The position numbers and the translations under genes are program-made. From Ochotona curzoniae (Eukaryota; Chordata; Mammalia; Lagomorpha; Ochotonidae), in the NCBI RefSeq assembly GCF_017591425.1, contig NW_024466399.1, positions 1,364,001-1,428,000 on the forward strand: 64,000 nucleotides of DNA, given 5' to 3'. Below the pieces are notes generated by a model, which was given only the letters and a program-made list of their open reading frames with translations, ran no database searches and was not told the DNA's origin. Numbering within the stretch: position 1 is the first letter of the stretch; each line of letters opens with the position of its first letter. This document shows positions 22,758 to 33,102 of the stretch, piece after piece.

Positions 22758-23738
22758 ATCCTTAAGGGTAAGCACAGGAACCTAGCACCCCAAGACGAAT
22801 TACTTGTTCTGCACATGGAAAGCCCTATGCTTAGAAGGCTCAGTCACTTCAGAGTGGAACCAATTCTTCCACACAATTCCGAGTCCCTCCCTCTTCACCA
22901 GAATAAAAACTACTGGTTTTGTTTTAGCTCTTTCTCACCCAAAAGACATCTTTTTCTATCTTTTGTTAACAAGGTTATGTTGTGATAGTAGTGTTTCAAC
23001 AAATCGGTAGACACAGAAATGGCCTCATGGAAAGGCAAAACCACAAAGCTAGTGTCACATTAGTCTAGGCCATATTATAGCTTTAAATTTTCCTGACAAT
23101 AAAAACTATAGAACATTCAAAAGGATAGTCATAGGTTTTTAAAAACACAGGAAGCATTCAAATTTGTCCAAATTTTATATTGTTTGTGAGCCAACATATT
23201 TTCAAACCGTCAAAATTTTCCACCATATTAAAGCACAGAAATGTAAGTCTTGGCACATCCAACCCAGTGTCCTTGACAGCACTTTAAGAGTTGTGTATAT
23301 GTCTTCTAATTCTGTTCCTATGCATACAAATACATGCAGAGATTTTTCAAAAGGGAAAAGAAAAAGGATAATATAGTCTATTCTGCACGTTCCTCTCTAA
23401 CTTTTGAGCATCTTTCTATATTCATTTAAATCATTCCATCATTAATCATAAAATTCCATCCAATGATCATAAAATTTTGTTAAATGCCTTTGGAGTATCT
23501 ATGAATTATTTCAAAAATCTTTTCAGAGTTCTCTCGGTACACATCTAGTTGAAGTAAGTTTGCACTACAAATTTCCCATAGTTTGTCCGGGGTGCGGGGA
23601 AGGATTCGGGGTGGGGGGAAGGATTCAGTTAGAAATAGAACTAGTATCTAGTGCTACAACAGAAGCTAAAACACTGGGTTGAAACAAATGAAACTATTTA
23701 CTTAACATAACGCATCTTTCCAATGAGAAAAGTACATT
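22758..23738. other. XPO4 intron 1 sequence, nothing recognised
   Basis: AT-rich single-copy sequence. A short G-rich repeat lies at 23587-23625 (two GGGG(A)AGGATTC units). Confidence 0.45.
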
Positions 23739-24022
23739 TGGGGCCTCAGAGTGGCTGGGCAGGGTGTCCCATATGGGCCCGGTTCATTTCCTGGCTGCTT
23801 CACTTTCCATCCAGCTTCCTGCTTATGACCAGGGAACACAGAGGACCACGGCCCAAGTCCTTGGGACCCTGCACCTGCTTGAGAGACCTGAGAGAGGTGG
23901 ACGAAGTTCCTGGCTCCTGAAAAGATCAGCTCTGGCTGTTGGGTCTATTTGGGGAGTGAACCAGCAGATGGAAGATCTCTCTCTCTCTTTTCCTCCATAA
24001 ATCTGCCTTTGAAATACAAATA
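23739..24022 (+). mobile_element. CSINE, head truncated or diverged
   Basis: GGGGCCTCAGAGTGGCTGGG, then CCCATATGGGCCCGG; it ends ATAAATCTGCCTTTGAAATAC. It is the first of three same-direction copies in 960 bp. Confidence 0.75.
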
Positions 24023-24350
24023 GGGCCCGGAGGTGTGGCCTAGTGGCTAAAGTCCTCACCTTGAATGCCCCAGGATCCCATATGGTCACCAGTTCTAATC
24101 CCGGCAGCTCCACTTCCCGTCCAGCTCCCTGCTTGTGGCCTGGGAAAGCAGTCCAGGACAGCCCAAAGCCTTGGGACCCTGTACCCACATGGGAGACCTG
24201 GAAGAAGTTCCTGGATCCTGGCTTCGGACTGGCATAGCATCGGCTGTTGTGGTCACTTAGGGAGTGAATCATCGGATGGAAGATCTTCCTCACTGTCTCT
24301 CCTCCTCTCTATATATCTGACTTTCCAATTAAAATAAAAACAGAAATAAG
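24023..24350 (+). mobile_element. CSINE, full length
   Basis: The head GGGCCCGGAGGTGTGGCCTA directly abuts the previous tail, and the element ends CCAATTAAAATAAAAACAG. Confidence 0.9.
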
Positions 24351-24390
24351 CAAATTTTCAAAAAAAAGAGAATTCTAAAAACTTTTAATA

Positions 24391-24705
24391 GGGGCCTGCC
24401 ACGGTAACCTTGCAACTGAAGTCCTTTCCCTGCATACACTGGGATCCCATATGGGTGCTGATTCTATCCCAGCTGCCCTGCTTCCCATCCAGCTCCCTGC
24501 TTGTGGCCCAGGAAAGCAGTGGAGGGTGGCCTAAAGCCTCGGGACCCTGTACCCACGTGGGAGACCCAGAAAAGGTTCCTGATCAGCTAAACACTGGCCG
24601 TTGTGGCCACTTGGGTAGTGAATCATTGGACGGAAGATCTTCCTCTCTGTCTCTCCTCTCTGTATATCCGCCTTTCAATAAAAAAATAAACCTTAAAAAA
24701 AAAAA
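24391..24705 (+). mobile_element. CSINE, full length
   Basis: GGGGCCTGCCACGGTAACCT head, with a small internal deletion after GGTTCCTGATCAG. The tail is CAATAAAAAAATAAACCTTAAA. Confidence 0.88.
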
Positions 24706-26030
24706 GACCAGAAATCTTTTTAAGTTACTTATAGGCATTTGCACAATCGGGTATTTCACAAATGGATGGCCAACAAACAGCCATCACTAAGGAACAAAAA
24801 TGGGAAGAGAGGCACTTTCTCCCCAAATTCCTTTTTGTACAGTTTGCATTTCTTACTGCGTAGAAAGGTATCCCTAAGATTAAACAAAAACAAAACAAAA
24901 AACATGGATAGTAATGTAGTCACGTATGCAAAACAAACAAACAAACAAACCCATATAGTGATGTGTGTAAAAACTCAGGGAAAGCATCTGAAATATTTCA
25001 AAGTATTAAGATTCCCATCTTATAGAAAGCTCACTGTATTCTCTATTTTTACATGCTGTTAACATACTTTGAAATAATGTATTCAAGCACAGCTGCTGTC
25101 ATTTGTAAGTAATACAAAATGCGTCTACAACACTAAGTTGTATGCATCCATTTAATCAACTTGTTAAACTCATAAGCAGGAAAACTCTAACCCAAGAGGC
25201 TAGCACAGGAAACGTGGTCAGTTCTACTTACTTGAGTAAGTATCTAATATCTTCTGAAAAATTCACAACAGACGTCCCTCATTCTAGCCTGCTCTTCTTC
25301 AAATGTATTTTCAAACAAGAAACCTCCCCATCTCAGGTCAAAAGTCAGGGCATTGCTGACATTTATCTACAAAAATACTCCTCGTTTCTGATTTTAGAGG
25401 CAAATCACCTTTATGTTGAGACCTACAACATTCATAAATTAGCTTTTGATTTTTTACGTCCAATATACTATTGTTTCTGGCTAACTATCTGATAGCTGGA
25501 ACAGGACTGATTAGGAATGTTCCACATTCGGGAACCTTCCATCAAGTAATAAAGTGTGATACGGTGACTGCCGAGAAGCACTGAGGAGCAGCAAAGCTGG
25601 AATGAGAGAGCTCTGAGATGACAGGTCATCTGGCTTCTGGATCATTCTCGTCACTCATTTGCTCTGCAACCTGTCTCGGGTGGATAATGTCTTCCTGTCT
25701 GCACCTCAGTGTCCCGACCAGAGAGGGAAGGGACACTGCTCAGACGAGGGTCCCTGAGCGAAGCCAGGAAGGCCACGGACCCATTCCGCACCAAAACAGC
25801 ACTGCTTACACTTGCCCTTGCCAGCCAGCTCAGCTCTCCACACTCAAAGATCTCTCAAGTTCGTTGCACACACTCAAATCCTATGCTGATTTTTCATACA
25901 AGAACGATATGGATCACCTAACGGCAAAGTGAAAGAATTTATGACACACATCACTAACTATTTCAAAATCATTAAGCTGAAATACCAGCTCCCTCCAAGC
26001 TTTGCTCAGACCTGCTAATAAGCAGCAAGA
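24706..26030. other. XPO4 intron 1 sequence, mostly unassigned
   Basis: It contains a CAAA microsatellite near 24930-24950 and a weak MIR-like stretch at 25600-25735. No exon is recognised. Confidence 0.4.
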
Positions 26031-26036
26031 TCATGT

Positions 26037-26374
26037 CTTCTTTTTTTTAAAGATTTTATTTATTTTGATTACAAAGTCAGATATACAGAGAGGAGGAGAG
26101 ACAGTGAGAAAGATCTTCCGTCCGATGATTCACCCCCCAAGTGAGCACAACGGCCGATGCTGTGCCGATCCAAAGCCGGGAACCAGGAACCTCCTCTGGG
26201 TCTCCCACGCGGGTGCAGGGTCCCAAGGCTTTGGGCCGTCCTCGACTGCTTTCCCAGGCCACAAGCAGGGAGCTGGATGGGAAGTGGAGCTGCCGGGATT
26301 AGAACTGGCGCCCCTATGGGATCCCGGTGTGTTCAAGGTGAGGACTTTAGCCGCTAGGCCACACTTCCGGGCCC
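26037..26374 (-). mobile_element. CSINE, full length, with target duplication
   Basis: AAGATCATG precedes the poly-T start and follows GGGCCC at 26375, giving a 9-bp direct repeat. Confidence 0.9.
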
Positions 26375-26514
26375 AAGATCATGAATTTTCAAATTTATAT
26401 TGCAACGCTCAATAACTGAATGCACATCAGCAACTGTAAAACTTGCTACATAAACTAACGTGCCTACTTTCAGGTTATCCTATGGGTTAGGAACCACAGA
26501 CCCGGGAGTGGTAG

Positions 26515-26705
26515 TCCCTACTTTACCCCTTTCCATGTAAATCAGGGCGAATGACTTAGCATCCACAGGTTTAACTTCCTCAGTCTCAGATACGAGAATG
26601 ACAGTAATGCCTACCTTTGAGACACTGAAAATTAAATAAGGGAATACACATGTGTTGCTTTGCACAGTAGCTTGAACATTGTATGCAACAAATTTTAGCT
26701 ATACT
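26515..26705 (+). mobile_element. MIR relic (low confidence)
   Basis: CCTCAGTCTCAGATACGAGAATGACAGTAATGCCTACCTTTGAG resembles the MIR 3' core (CTCAGTTTCCTCATCTGTAAAATG...). Confidence 0.45.
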
Positions 26706-26889
26706 TAATAATAAGCCCGAATGTAACTTTTTACCTGAGAAATACATTAACAGCTACTCTTAAACGATGTTAAATAATAAGTAGAAATTCCCAAGAAATA
26801 ATTTCCTAGTTTCAATAAGGCAACATTTTAAAAAGAATCTCCTCTGGAAGGATGAAAAGCCCATCAAAAGCTAGAGAGACAGCAGGAGA

Positions 26890-27065
26890 GGTGGCCTGGT
26901 ACAATGGGGAGGGCCCCAGCCTCACAGACAGCGAGTTCAACATCTCACTCAGTCATTTTGTAATTATGTAACTTAGGACACTTCCATGCGCCCCACACCC
27001 ACAGCCTTGGAAAGCTGTTGCAAAGATTAATAAAATAGGAAAAGCATGTAAAGCAATATCGGGCA
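26890..27065 (+). mobile_element. MIR relic
   Basis: GGTGGCCTGGTACAATGGGG, TCACAGACAGCGAGTTCAAC, GTAATTATGTAACTTAGGAC and TTAATAAAATAGGAAAAGCATGTAAAGC follow the MIR consensus in order. Confidence 0.6.
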
Positions 27066-27302
27066 CTTCCTAAACAGTACTTCCTACCGTCCTTCTCACC
27101 TACACTTTATGGGTGACAAAAGCCATGCAAGAAGAAAAGGACTGGCAATAATGAATACATACTAATTCATATCAGGTCCATCATTCCACTAACAGCAGTG
27201 TTTTCTGGATGAAACACTTCCAGGCTTTAATAAAAATGGGGCCCTCACTCCTAGCAAATGTCAAGGATTTTTCCATTGTAAAAGGTTTTAAGCACCTTGC
27301 AT

Positions 27303-27552
27303 AGGGGCCTGAGGCTGTAGCTGCAGTCAGCCATGGGGGGCTAAGCTGCAAGGGCCGGGGTCTGGGCGAGTGCTGGCTGCTCCATTTCCTAGCCATCTCC
27401 CTGCCGACAAACCCGAAGAGAAGCAGATGGCTCAAACCCCAAGACTCCGCCACCCATGTGCCACAGAACCAGCAGGTGGAAGGCTTCCGTGTCTCTCAGC
27501 CTCTCCCTGCAATCCTTTCAAATAAAATAAATCCATATATAAAAAAAAAAAA
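27303..27552 (+). mobile_element. CSINE, internally deleted old copy
   Basis: GGGGCCTGAGGCTGTAGCTG head, CTGCTCCATTTCCTAGCC, and CCTTTCAAATAAAATAAATCC tail with poly-A. The central AAGCAG block is partly missing. Confidence 0.65.
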
Positions 27553-28829
27553 GCAGCACTGTTTACTGAGATACTCCTCTACTTTTGATGGACATTGTTC
27601 CAAGAGTTTTAATACACCAACCTGACTGATAAGGAAGCAATAAATCCAGCTTGTGTGGCTTTTCCACTGCAAAGCAGCTAATATCCAGTGTTGCATGTGG
27701 AAACAGAGTTTGATTAACGGAAACGTTGCAGGACACGGGCAGGATCGCGCCAGACAAGTCTAAGGCTTGTTAAGGAGTCTTTATTAACCAAGCTTGGTAA
27801 CAGCAGGGCCCACTACAAATAGCAAATCACAAATCCATATGGCAATCCAGTGCATCGGAACCCCAGGAGGAACAAATCATCATTACCCTGAAATCCATCC
27901 GTTAAGCTGAAGACCTGTGTCCCAGCTTCCCCAACAATATAAGTCATCCTAAGAGACAGGCAACGAATACCCTGGGGCACTTCCAAAGCTGCAGACATTC
28001 ACCTTTCCCTGGCTTCTCTGCCCACATTCCACTACTGCTAGGGCCCACCTCTCCTGGAACTCCTGACAGTACACACATTAGAAACACAAAGCAGCTTAGC
28101 ACTGCTGTCTTCGCTGACACACCCAAGCAGTGAACAGAGGGTGAGGAATACAGACACACAGGGGCCCTGCTCAGGGGACACCTGTCCTCAGGGTCGGTCC
28201 AGCGGAAGCCAGACAGCAAGCAGGGACTGGGGAAGCCAAGAGTCGGAGTGCCAGCGTGATGGAGGCATGGGGCCGAGAGACCCCTATCCTGGATCTTCAT
28301 AGGGGCTTTGTGAGGGAAGTGGTTACACAGAATGCAGTATCACCTCCTCTGAGGTTCCAGGTGGTGACAGGTGAGCATCCCAGGTGGGCAGGAGGGAACA
28401 CCTGGGGGTGGGGGCAGTGGCTCCCAAGCTTATCGCCCTGAATTAGCTGCCTACCTCACTACAGAAACACAGACTCCCCTTGAACGAGTTCAAACATTCT
28501 TAAATATGCTGAAGGTCTGTGTATTTTAACTTAAAAACAAAATGCAGCTTAACACAGAACCCAAATACCGAGCCAAAAGGAAAAAGGTTCCAAGCCGGCA
28601 ACAAACCCGCCTGCATTCCATCCTCACAGTCTCCATGCAAACAGCCAAAGAAATGAGCCTCCAACTTCAAAAAATAAACAGAAATGCACACACACGGAAG
28701 CCATTAGCTACAAACGCAAAACAGAGACAGCAAATCTGTGAAAAGTTGCCTAAGTCAAGTGCCTTTCCGGTATGCAATTTATGCTTTTTAATCCTTGTGC
28801 TTTTCGTTTCTTCGACTCCTCCGTTAAGT
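27553..28829. other. XPO4 intron 1 sequence, nothing recognised
   Basis: Single-copy sequence with no identifiable exon or repeat, becoming GC-richer towards the CpG island. Confidence 0.45.
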
Positions 28830-29312
28830 CCCATCCTCTCTGTAAAGCCAGCAGACGCAGTTCTCCCGACGGCACAACCCTGTGGAGGTGCTCGGCCCCA
28901 AAGTCTGGCCTCCGTGACCTTGGTCCCAGAGAGTCCCCGCCCGCCCTCCTGGCGATCCGAAACACGTGCGGCCGCCTGCGAGCACCCTAGGGGTAGCTGC
29001 GTGTCAGGGAAGGCGCCCGAGGAGGCGACCAGCATGCCTGGCACCTGCAGGACCGTGCCTGGCCCCCACACGGGCCCCCACAGAGATCCCGGACCGCACC
29101 TTGCAGGCACAAGCCCGACCTCCTTTCCCGCGGCCGGTTCGGAGCCCCGGTCCGCCGGGCAGAGGGCAGGCTGAAGCCGCAAGGCGGGTCACTCTCCTTC
29201 CCGCGCCCTCGGCTGCGCCGTCGGACGGCCGGGCTAAAGGGGCAAAGACCCAGAAAAAGAGGAGGAAAAGTAGGATGAAGAATCCTGCGCCACGCCACTG
29301 CCACCTCCTCCT

Positions 29313-29340
29313 CCACCACCACCACCACCACCACCACCAC
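29313..29340. repeat. (CCA)n trinucleotide repeat
   Basis: About nine CAC/CCA units lie in XPO4 intron 1, 130 bp inside the donor of exon 1. Downstream of exon 1 on the gene strand it reads (GGT)n, so it is transcribed in the pre-mRNA only. Confidence 0.9.
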
Positions 29341-29468
29341 CTGAGCTCCCCGAAGGCACTTTCCGGCCACCAGCCCCAGCAGGCGGCAAGGCCAGGCGCC
29401 CCAGGGCTGGCCGGAGCCCCGAAGACCCCGGGCTCCGGGGGAGGGGGCGGGGGTCGCGGCGCCCTCAC

Positions 29469-29537
29469 CATCAGAACTTTGGCCGCGTTCTCCAGCTGAG
29501 CGATCACTTCTGGGGGCCCCAGCGCCGCCGCCATCAT
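29469..29537 (-). CDS. XPO4: XPO4 coding exon 1 (start codon, 23 codons)
   Basis: Read on the minus strand, the exon starts ATGATGGCGGCGGCG and encodes MMAAALGPPEVIAQLENAAK followed by V-L-M, matching the exportin-4 N-terminus as I remember it. The donor GTGAGG follows directly after the ATG codon of residue 23, so the exon ends in phase 0 and joins A-P-P-S-M of exon 2. An apparent reading frame continues far past the donor only because the adjoining intron is GC-rich. Two ATGs lie back to back, and the first sits in a good context with a purine at -3. The exon lies inside a CpG island, as expected for a housekeeping transport receptor. Confidence 0.93.
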
Positions 29538-29546
29538 GGTCTCTCT

Positions 29547-29570
29547 TCAATGACGCGCCATGCGCTGCAT
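29547..29570 (-). other. Candidate 7-codon upstream ORF of XPO4
   Basis: ATG CAG CGC ATG GCG CGT CAT TGA lies on the gene strand and ends 9 nt before the XPO4 ATG. It has two in-frame ATGs. If the transcription start is upstream of 29570, this uORF would be translated and termination would be followed almost at once by the main start. If transcription begins within or below the ZNF143-type motif, the first ATG is not in the mRNA. Confidence 0.45.
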
Positions 29571-29577
29571 TCTGGGA
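29562..29577 (-). promoter_or_regulatory. ZNF143/THAP11-type promoter motif
   Basis: The minus strand reads TCCCAGAATGCAGCGC. This matches the core of the SBS2 element bound by ZNF143 and THAP11/HCFC1 (consensus around TCCCAGAATGCANNGC) at every constrained position I recall. It lies 25 bp upstream of the XPO4 start codon, the usual distance for such motifs from a transcription start in CpG-island promoters. The 5' ACTACA extension of the strongest sites is absent; GCCCGCGC precedes instead. Confidence 0.7.
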
Positions 29578-29594
29578 GCGGGCGCCGCGGCCGG

Positions 29595-29599
29595 CCAAT
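29595..29599 (+). promoter_or_regulatory. CCAAT box (NF-Y type) upstream of XPO4
   Basis: CCAAT with GGCCAATCG flanks, that is GATTGG on the gene strand, lies about 20 bp upstream of the ZNF143-type motif. NF-Y works in either orientation, commonly 30-100 bp upstream of the start, so the position fits. The motif is short and could be chance, but its place next to the other element favours function. Confidence 0.5.
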
Positions 29600-30149
29600 C
29601 GCCGCCGCGACCCCGGAGCCGCACGCGCTCCCGAGGCCGTAGACGGCGGCGCGGCGGGGTGGCCGGGGCCGGAGGAGCCCGCGGGCTTCCGGGCGGCCGG
29701 AGGAGGGACGCGGGCGTGAGCCGGGCCGCCGCGCTGGGTCAGCGGCCGCCGCGCAGCCGGCGCCGGGCGAGGCCGGAGCGCTGGGCGCACACGGCGGCGG
29801 CGAGCGCCCGGTGGGCTGCGGGCCGCGCATGCGTGCTGCGTGGCGTCGCGGCGACCGGCCTCTCCCTCGCTCCGAGTCCGGCCCCTCAGGCCCCTTGCCC
29901 GGGAACCCGCTTCCTCTCACGGCCTCTTGCCTCCTGCTTCTCGGACTGCCCGCCCTGCCTGCCGGCCGGGAGACAACGCCGGTCCGCCCAACTTACAAAG
30001 CAACTCCGTGTCCGCCGGCACAGTCGTGGGTAAGGAACTGATGATGGTGCAATCGAGTTACCGAGTAATCCGACCTCCTGTCCTGTGTTGCAGCAGTTTC
30101 AGAGTACTCACAGTTACAACTGTAGGGAAGGTTGTCGGGGCAGGGAGGT

Positions 30150-30475
30150 AAAAAGTTGGGTGCCATAATAAGAACGCGCCTTGGGTCACCTGCACGCCAC
30201 CCCTGGGTGCCACACCTCACACACTGAGCTCCAGTGGGCTGCTGGTTCCAGCTTGCTGCTAAGGCACACACCCCGTGAGGGAGCAGGTGATGCTTCCCAA
30301 ATACTTGGGTCCCTAATCCCGGGGTGGGAGACCTTCCTTGACTTTCTGACGCATCCTAGCCCAGCGCCGCCCCGGCCATTGCCTGGCATTTGGGAAGTGA
30401 CCTACAGATGGGTGGTCTCTTTCCTTCCACTTGCCTTCTCTTCGTGTTCCTTTTAAATAAATGACTTCTTAAAAT
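30150..30475 (+). mobile_element. CSINE, old copy beside the CpG island
   Basis: GGTCACCTGCACGCCACCCC to CCTTTTAAATAAATGACTTC. The divergence is high. Confidence 0.6.
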
Positions 30476-30495
30476 GAACAAATGAAGGAAATGGA

Positions 30496-30790
30496 TGGTG
30501 TTTAGCCTGGCGGTTACGCTGCACACTTCTCACTGGATTACCGGGATTGAATATCTCCCTCTGGCTCCTGCCTGCAACTTCTTGCCAAGGCAGACAGCAT
30601 GCATGTCTTACTGGCTTCTTGCGGTCACGCAGGAGACCTGGATTGAGGTTACAGCTGCAGGCTCTGGCCTCAGCTCAGCCTTAGCCAGTGTAGCCATTTA
30701 GGTAATGAACTAGCAGATGGGAGAACACTGGCTGCCTTGCGCTCTGCTTGTATGTCTTAGTTCTCTGCCTCTCAAAATTAAAAATTATTT
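30496..30790 (+). mobile_element. CSINE, old copy
   Basis: GTGTTTAGCCTGGCGGTTAC head; it ends CTCTCAAAATTAAAAATTAT. Confidence 0.65.
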
Positions 30791-30905
30791 TGGTAGGAAA
30801 AAGATGCAAAATCTAAAACCTAAATTTACCCTGTAAGGAACTAGAAAAAGTGCAAACGAAAGCGACCAAAACAAGTAATAAACCAGAAAGAAACAAAATA
30901 GACCA

Positions 30906-31010
30906 GAAGGGGCGAGCCTGTTGTCTCAACTGGCTAATGTTCCATCTCCAAGAGCATCCCATATGGGTGCCAGTTTGTGTCCTGGCTGCTGCACTTCCCA
31001 ATCTAGCGTT
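30906..31010 (+). mobile_element. CSINE 5' fragment
   Basis: It includes CATCCCATATGGGTGCCAG and stops at CAATCTAGCG. Confidence 0.65.
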
Positions 31011-31209
31011 TCCTTGAAATTTTGGAAGAATTTGGAACTTTGTGAAACATTTACTTTCAGACCACAGGCGAACATGGTTGTGCTTCAAATATGGCTGTAT
31101 TTAAATTTTATATCTGGGGCCACCACAGTGACTCCGTGAGCCTCCACCCACAGTGCTGAATCAAACCAGTGTGACACAATGACTTATGAAATTAAGTAGA
31201 GAACACAGA

Positions 31210-32100
31210 AATAAACCCTCATTTTTATGATCCAGAATATAACAAATATGGGTATGTATCAAAACTCTGATGTATTGCTGCTAGAAATATAAAGTGGAGC
31301 AACTGCTGTAGCAAACAGCTCGGCAGTCACGAAAGAAGTTGAACATGGGATGACTGATGGAATCCAGCAAATCCACTCCAGATGCAGATGCAAAAGAATT
31401 CAAAGTTAGTTCTCAAAAATAAATTCATATGCCCATCTCAATGCTGTATTTACAGTCGTGAAAAAGTGGAATAAGGGCCCGGCACGGTAGCCTAGTGGCT
31501 AAAGTCCTTGCACACACTGCAATCCCACTTCCCATCCAGCTCCCTGCTTGTGACCTGGGAAAGCAGTTCAGAACAGCCCAAAGCCTTGGGACCCTTGAAG
31601 AAGCTCCTGGCTCCTCGCTTCAAATCAGCTTAGCTCCAGCCATTGTGACCACCTGGGGAGTGAACCAGCAGACAGAAGATCTTCCTCTGTTTCTCCTCCT
31701 CTCTGTATATCTGCCTTTCCAATAAAAATCAATAAATCAATACATGTTTTTTTTTTAAAAAGTGGAAGAAACCTAAATGTTTGCTGAGGAATTGATAGAA
31801 TCTAATATGGTCAAACAGTGGCATACTGTTTAGTCTTTAAAAGGAAAGCCTTTGTAACTCAAGCCACAATAAGGTTGAATTTGAGACTATCATATTAAGT
31901 GCAGAACACCAGTCACAAGACAAATACTGCGTGACCTCACTTGCAAGAGACATTTGGAATGGCAAAATGCTGGTTGCCAGAGGCTAGGAGAAAATAGGCA
32001 ATTTGCTCAGTAGATAAAGAATTTCAATTTTGAAAGTTCTGAAGGTCCGTTACACTGAAACATTACACAGTGGCATATATTAAAATATCATACGTTATCC
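31210..32100 (+). mobile_element. Old L1 (L1M-type) 3' region, interrupted by a SINE
   Basis: TGTATTGCTGCTAGAAATAT, CAGCAAATCCACTCC and ATTTGGAATGGCAAAATGCTGGTTGCCAGAGGCTAGG follow the order of the 3' part of L1MA/L1MB elements. A young SINE splits it at 31474-31756. No coding potential is left. Confidence 0.65.
31474..31756 (+). mobile_element. CSINE nested in L1M, with target duplication
   Basis: AAAAAGTGGAA occurs at 31461-31471 and 31757-31767. The SINE has lost the CATATGGG segment and part of the middle, though the head GGGCCCGGCACGGTAGCCTA is intact. Confidence 0.88.
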
Positions 32101-32179
32101 CATAAATGACATAATTATTTGTATCAACTAAAAACAGAAGCAAAATTTGAAGTGAGGTTTTTCAAAAATAACATTGGTA

Positions 32180-32422
32180 ATGTCCCATTGAAGCACCAGT
32201 TCAAGTTGTAGCTGCTCCACTTCCCATCCAGCTCCCCGATACTATGTCTTAGAAGACAGCAGAAGCTGAACCCGGCATCCATACGGGGACCCAGGGAAGC
32301 TCCAGGCTCCTGACTACGGTCTGGGTTAGTCCTGACTGCTGTGGCCATTTCGGAAGTGAACCAGCAGACATGAAGATCTCTGTGTGTCTTTCCTTCCCTC
32401 TCTGTACAAAATTAATCTTAAA
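32180..32422 (+). mobile_element. CSINE, 5'-truncated
   Basis: It starts at GAAGCACCAGTTCAAGTTG and ends GTACAAAATTAATCTTAAAC. Confidence 0.7.
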
Positions 32423-32654
32423 CAAGCAGAAGATGTTGTCGGAAACTCGAGCACTCCCAGGAAGCTGGGGTGGAGCCTCCAAGGATGCACGCTCTAACAC
32501 TTTGGAGTCTGCCAAGGGACGCCCTTCATGTTCAGCAGCAATATACCAGGACAGCAAATACTGCTGTCAGAACCTTGCTTTATATTCTGCTCCATCAACA
32601 GAATGTTCTAAAAAAGGAAAAAAACCTAGAAGGTACTTCCAAAGATTCATGGCA

Positions 32655-32990
32655 AAGCCACTGTTGTGGTTTAGCACGCTAATCCCACACCTGCAGCACC
32701 AGGATTCCATCTGGGCGCCAGTTAGAGTCCCGGCCCCTCTGCTTCTGATCCAGCTCTCTGGTTATGGATTGGAAAAGCAGTAGGGGATGGCCCAAGGCCT
32801 TTCAGGTCTCACGTGGAAGACCTGGAAGAAGCACCTGGCTCCTGGCTCCTGGCTTCAGACCAACACAGCTCGGGCCTTTGGGAGTGATCCAGTGGATGGA
32901 AGACCTCTCTCTGTCTCTCCCTCTCTCTTTTCTCTGTAACTCCATCTCCCAAGTAAAATAAATAAATCTCAATAAGAAAAAAAAAATCAT
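32655..32990 (+). mobile_element. CSINE, old copy
   Basis: CACTGTTGTGGTTTAGCACG head, CCATCTGGGCGCCAG, and AAGTAAAATAAATAAATCTC tail. Confidence 0.78.
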
Positions 32991-33102
32991 GGAAAGTAAA
33001 GGTAAAGGTTTATTTTGGTATGAAAATCTTGAAATCAATGCATATTATTTTCATATGTATTTTTGATGAACTTTAAAATATATATATTTATTTTATTTTA
33101 TT

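Larger units (their letters stand above)
1..29570 (-). other. XPO4: XPO4 gene, 5' part (exons 1-3 and introns)
   Basis: Three coding exons on the minus strand join in frame (69 + 106 + 142 nt) and encode the start of exportin-4, an importin-beta-superfamily receptor that carries cargo such as eIF5A and SMAD3 through the nuclear pore. Intron 1 is about 18.6 kb and intron 2 about 5.3 kb. Intron 3 continues to the left edge: I looked for the next exon (expected to begin with L-Q-K-Y-V-R-E-Q) in 1-5240 and did not find it. The protein therefore ends, within this window, at about residue 106 of a family length near 1150. The right-hand boundary is only the outermost upstream ATG; the true transcription start is not determined. 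Confidence 0.9.
28830..30010. promoter_or_regulatory. CpG island spanning XPO4 exon 1
   Basis: From about 28.83 to 30.0 kb the sequence is strongly GC-rich with dense CpG, in contrast to the AT-rich flanks. It covers XPO4 coding exon 1, the start of intron 1 and about 470 bp upstream. No TATA box is visible near the start codon. Long open frames on both strands here, up to 267 codons, are a product of the base composition and show no family resemblance. The upstream half (29600-29950) is where a bidirectional transcript could begin, but I see no gene on the plus strand to support one. Confidence 0.85.

Noticed and set aside
22211..22985. Overlapping open frames of 147-221 codons on both strands
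   Set aside because: They are produced by the stop-free 13-bp minisatellite; the same residues cycle in all frames and no start context or homology supports a gene.
28987..29790. 267-codon minus-strand open frame over the CpG island
   Set aside because: It is in a different frame from XPO4 exon 1, consists of Arg/Ala/Pro/Gly typical of GC-rich DNA, and has no recognisable domain.
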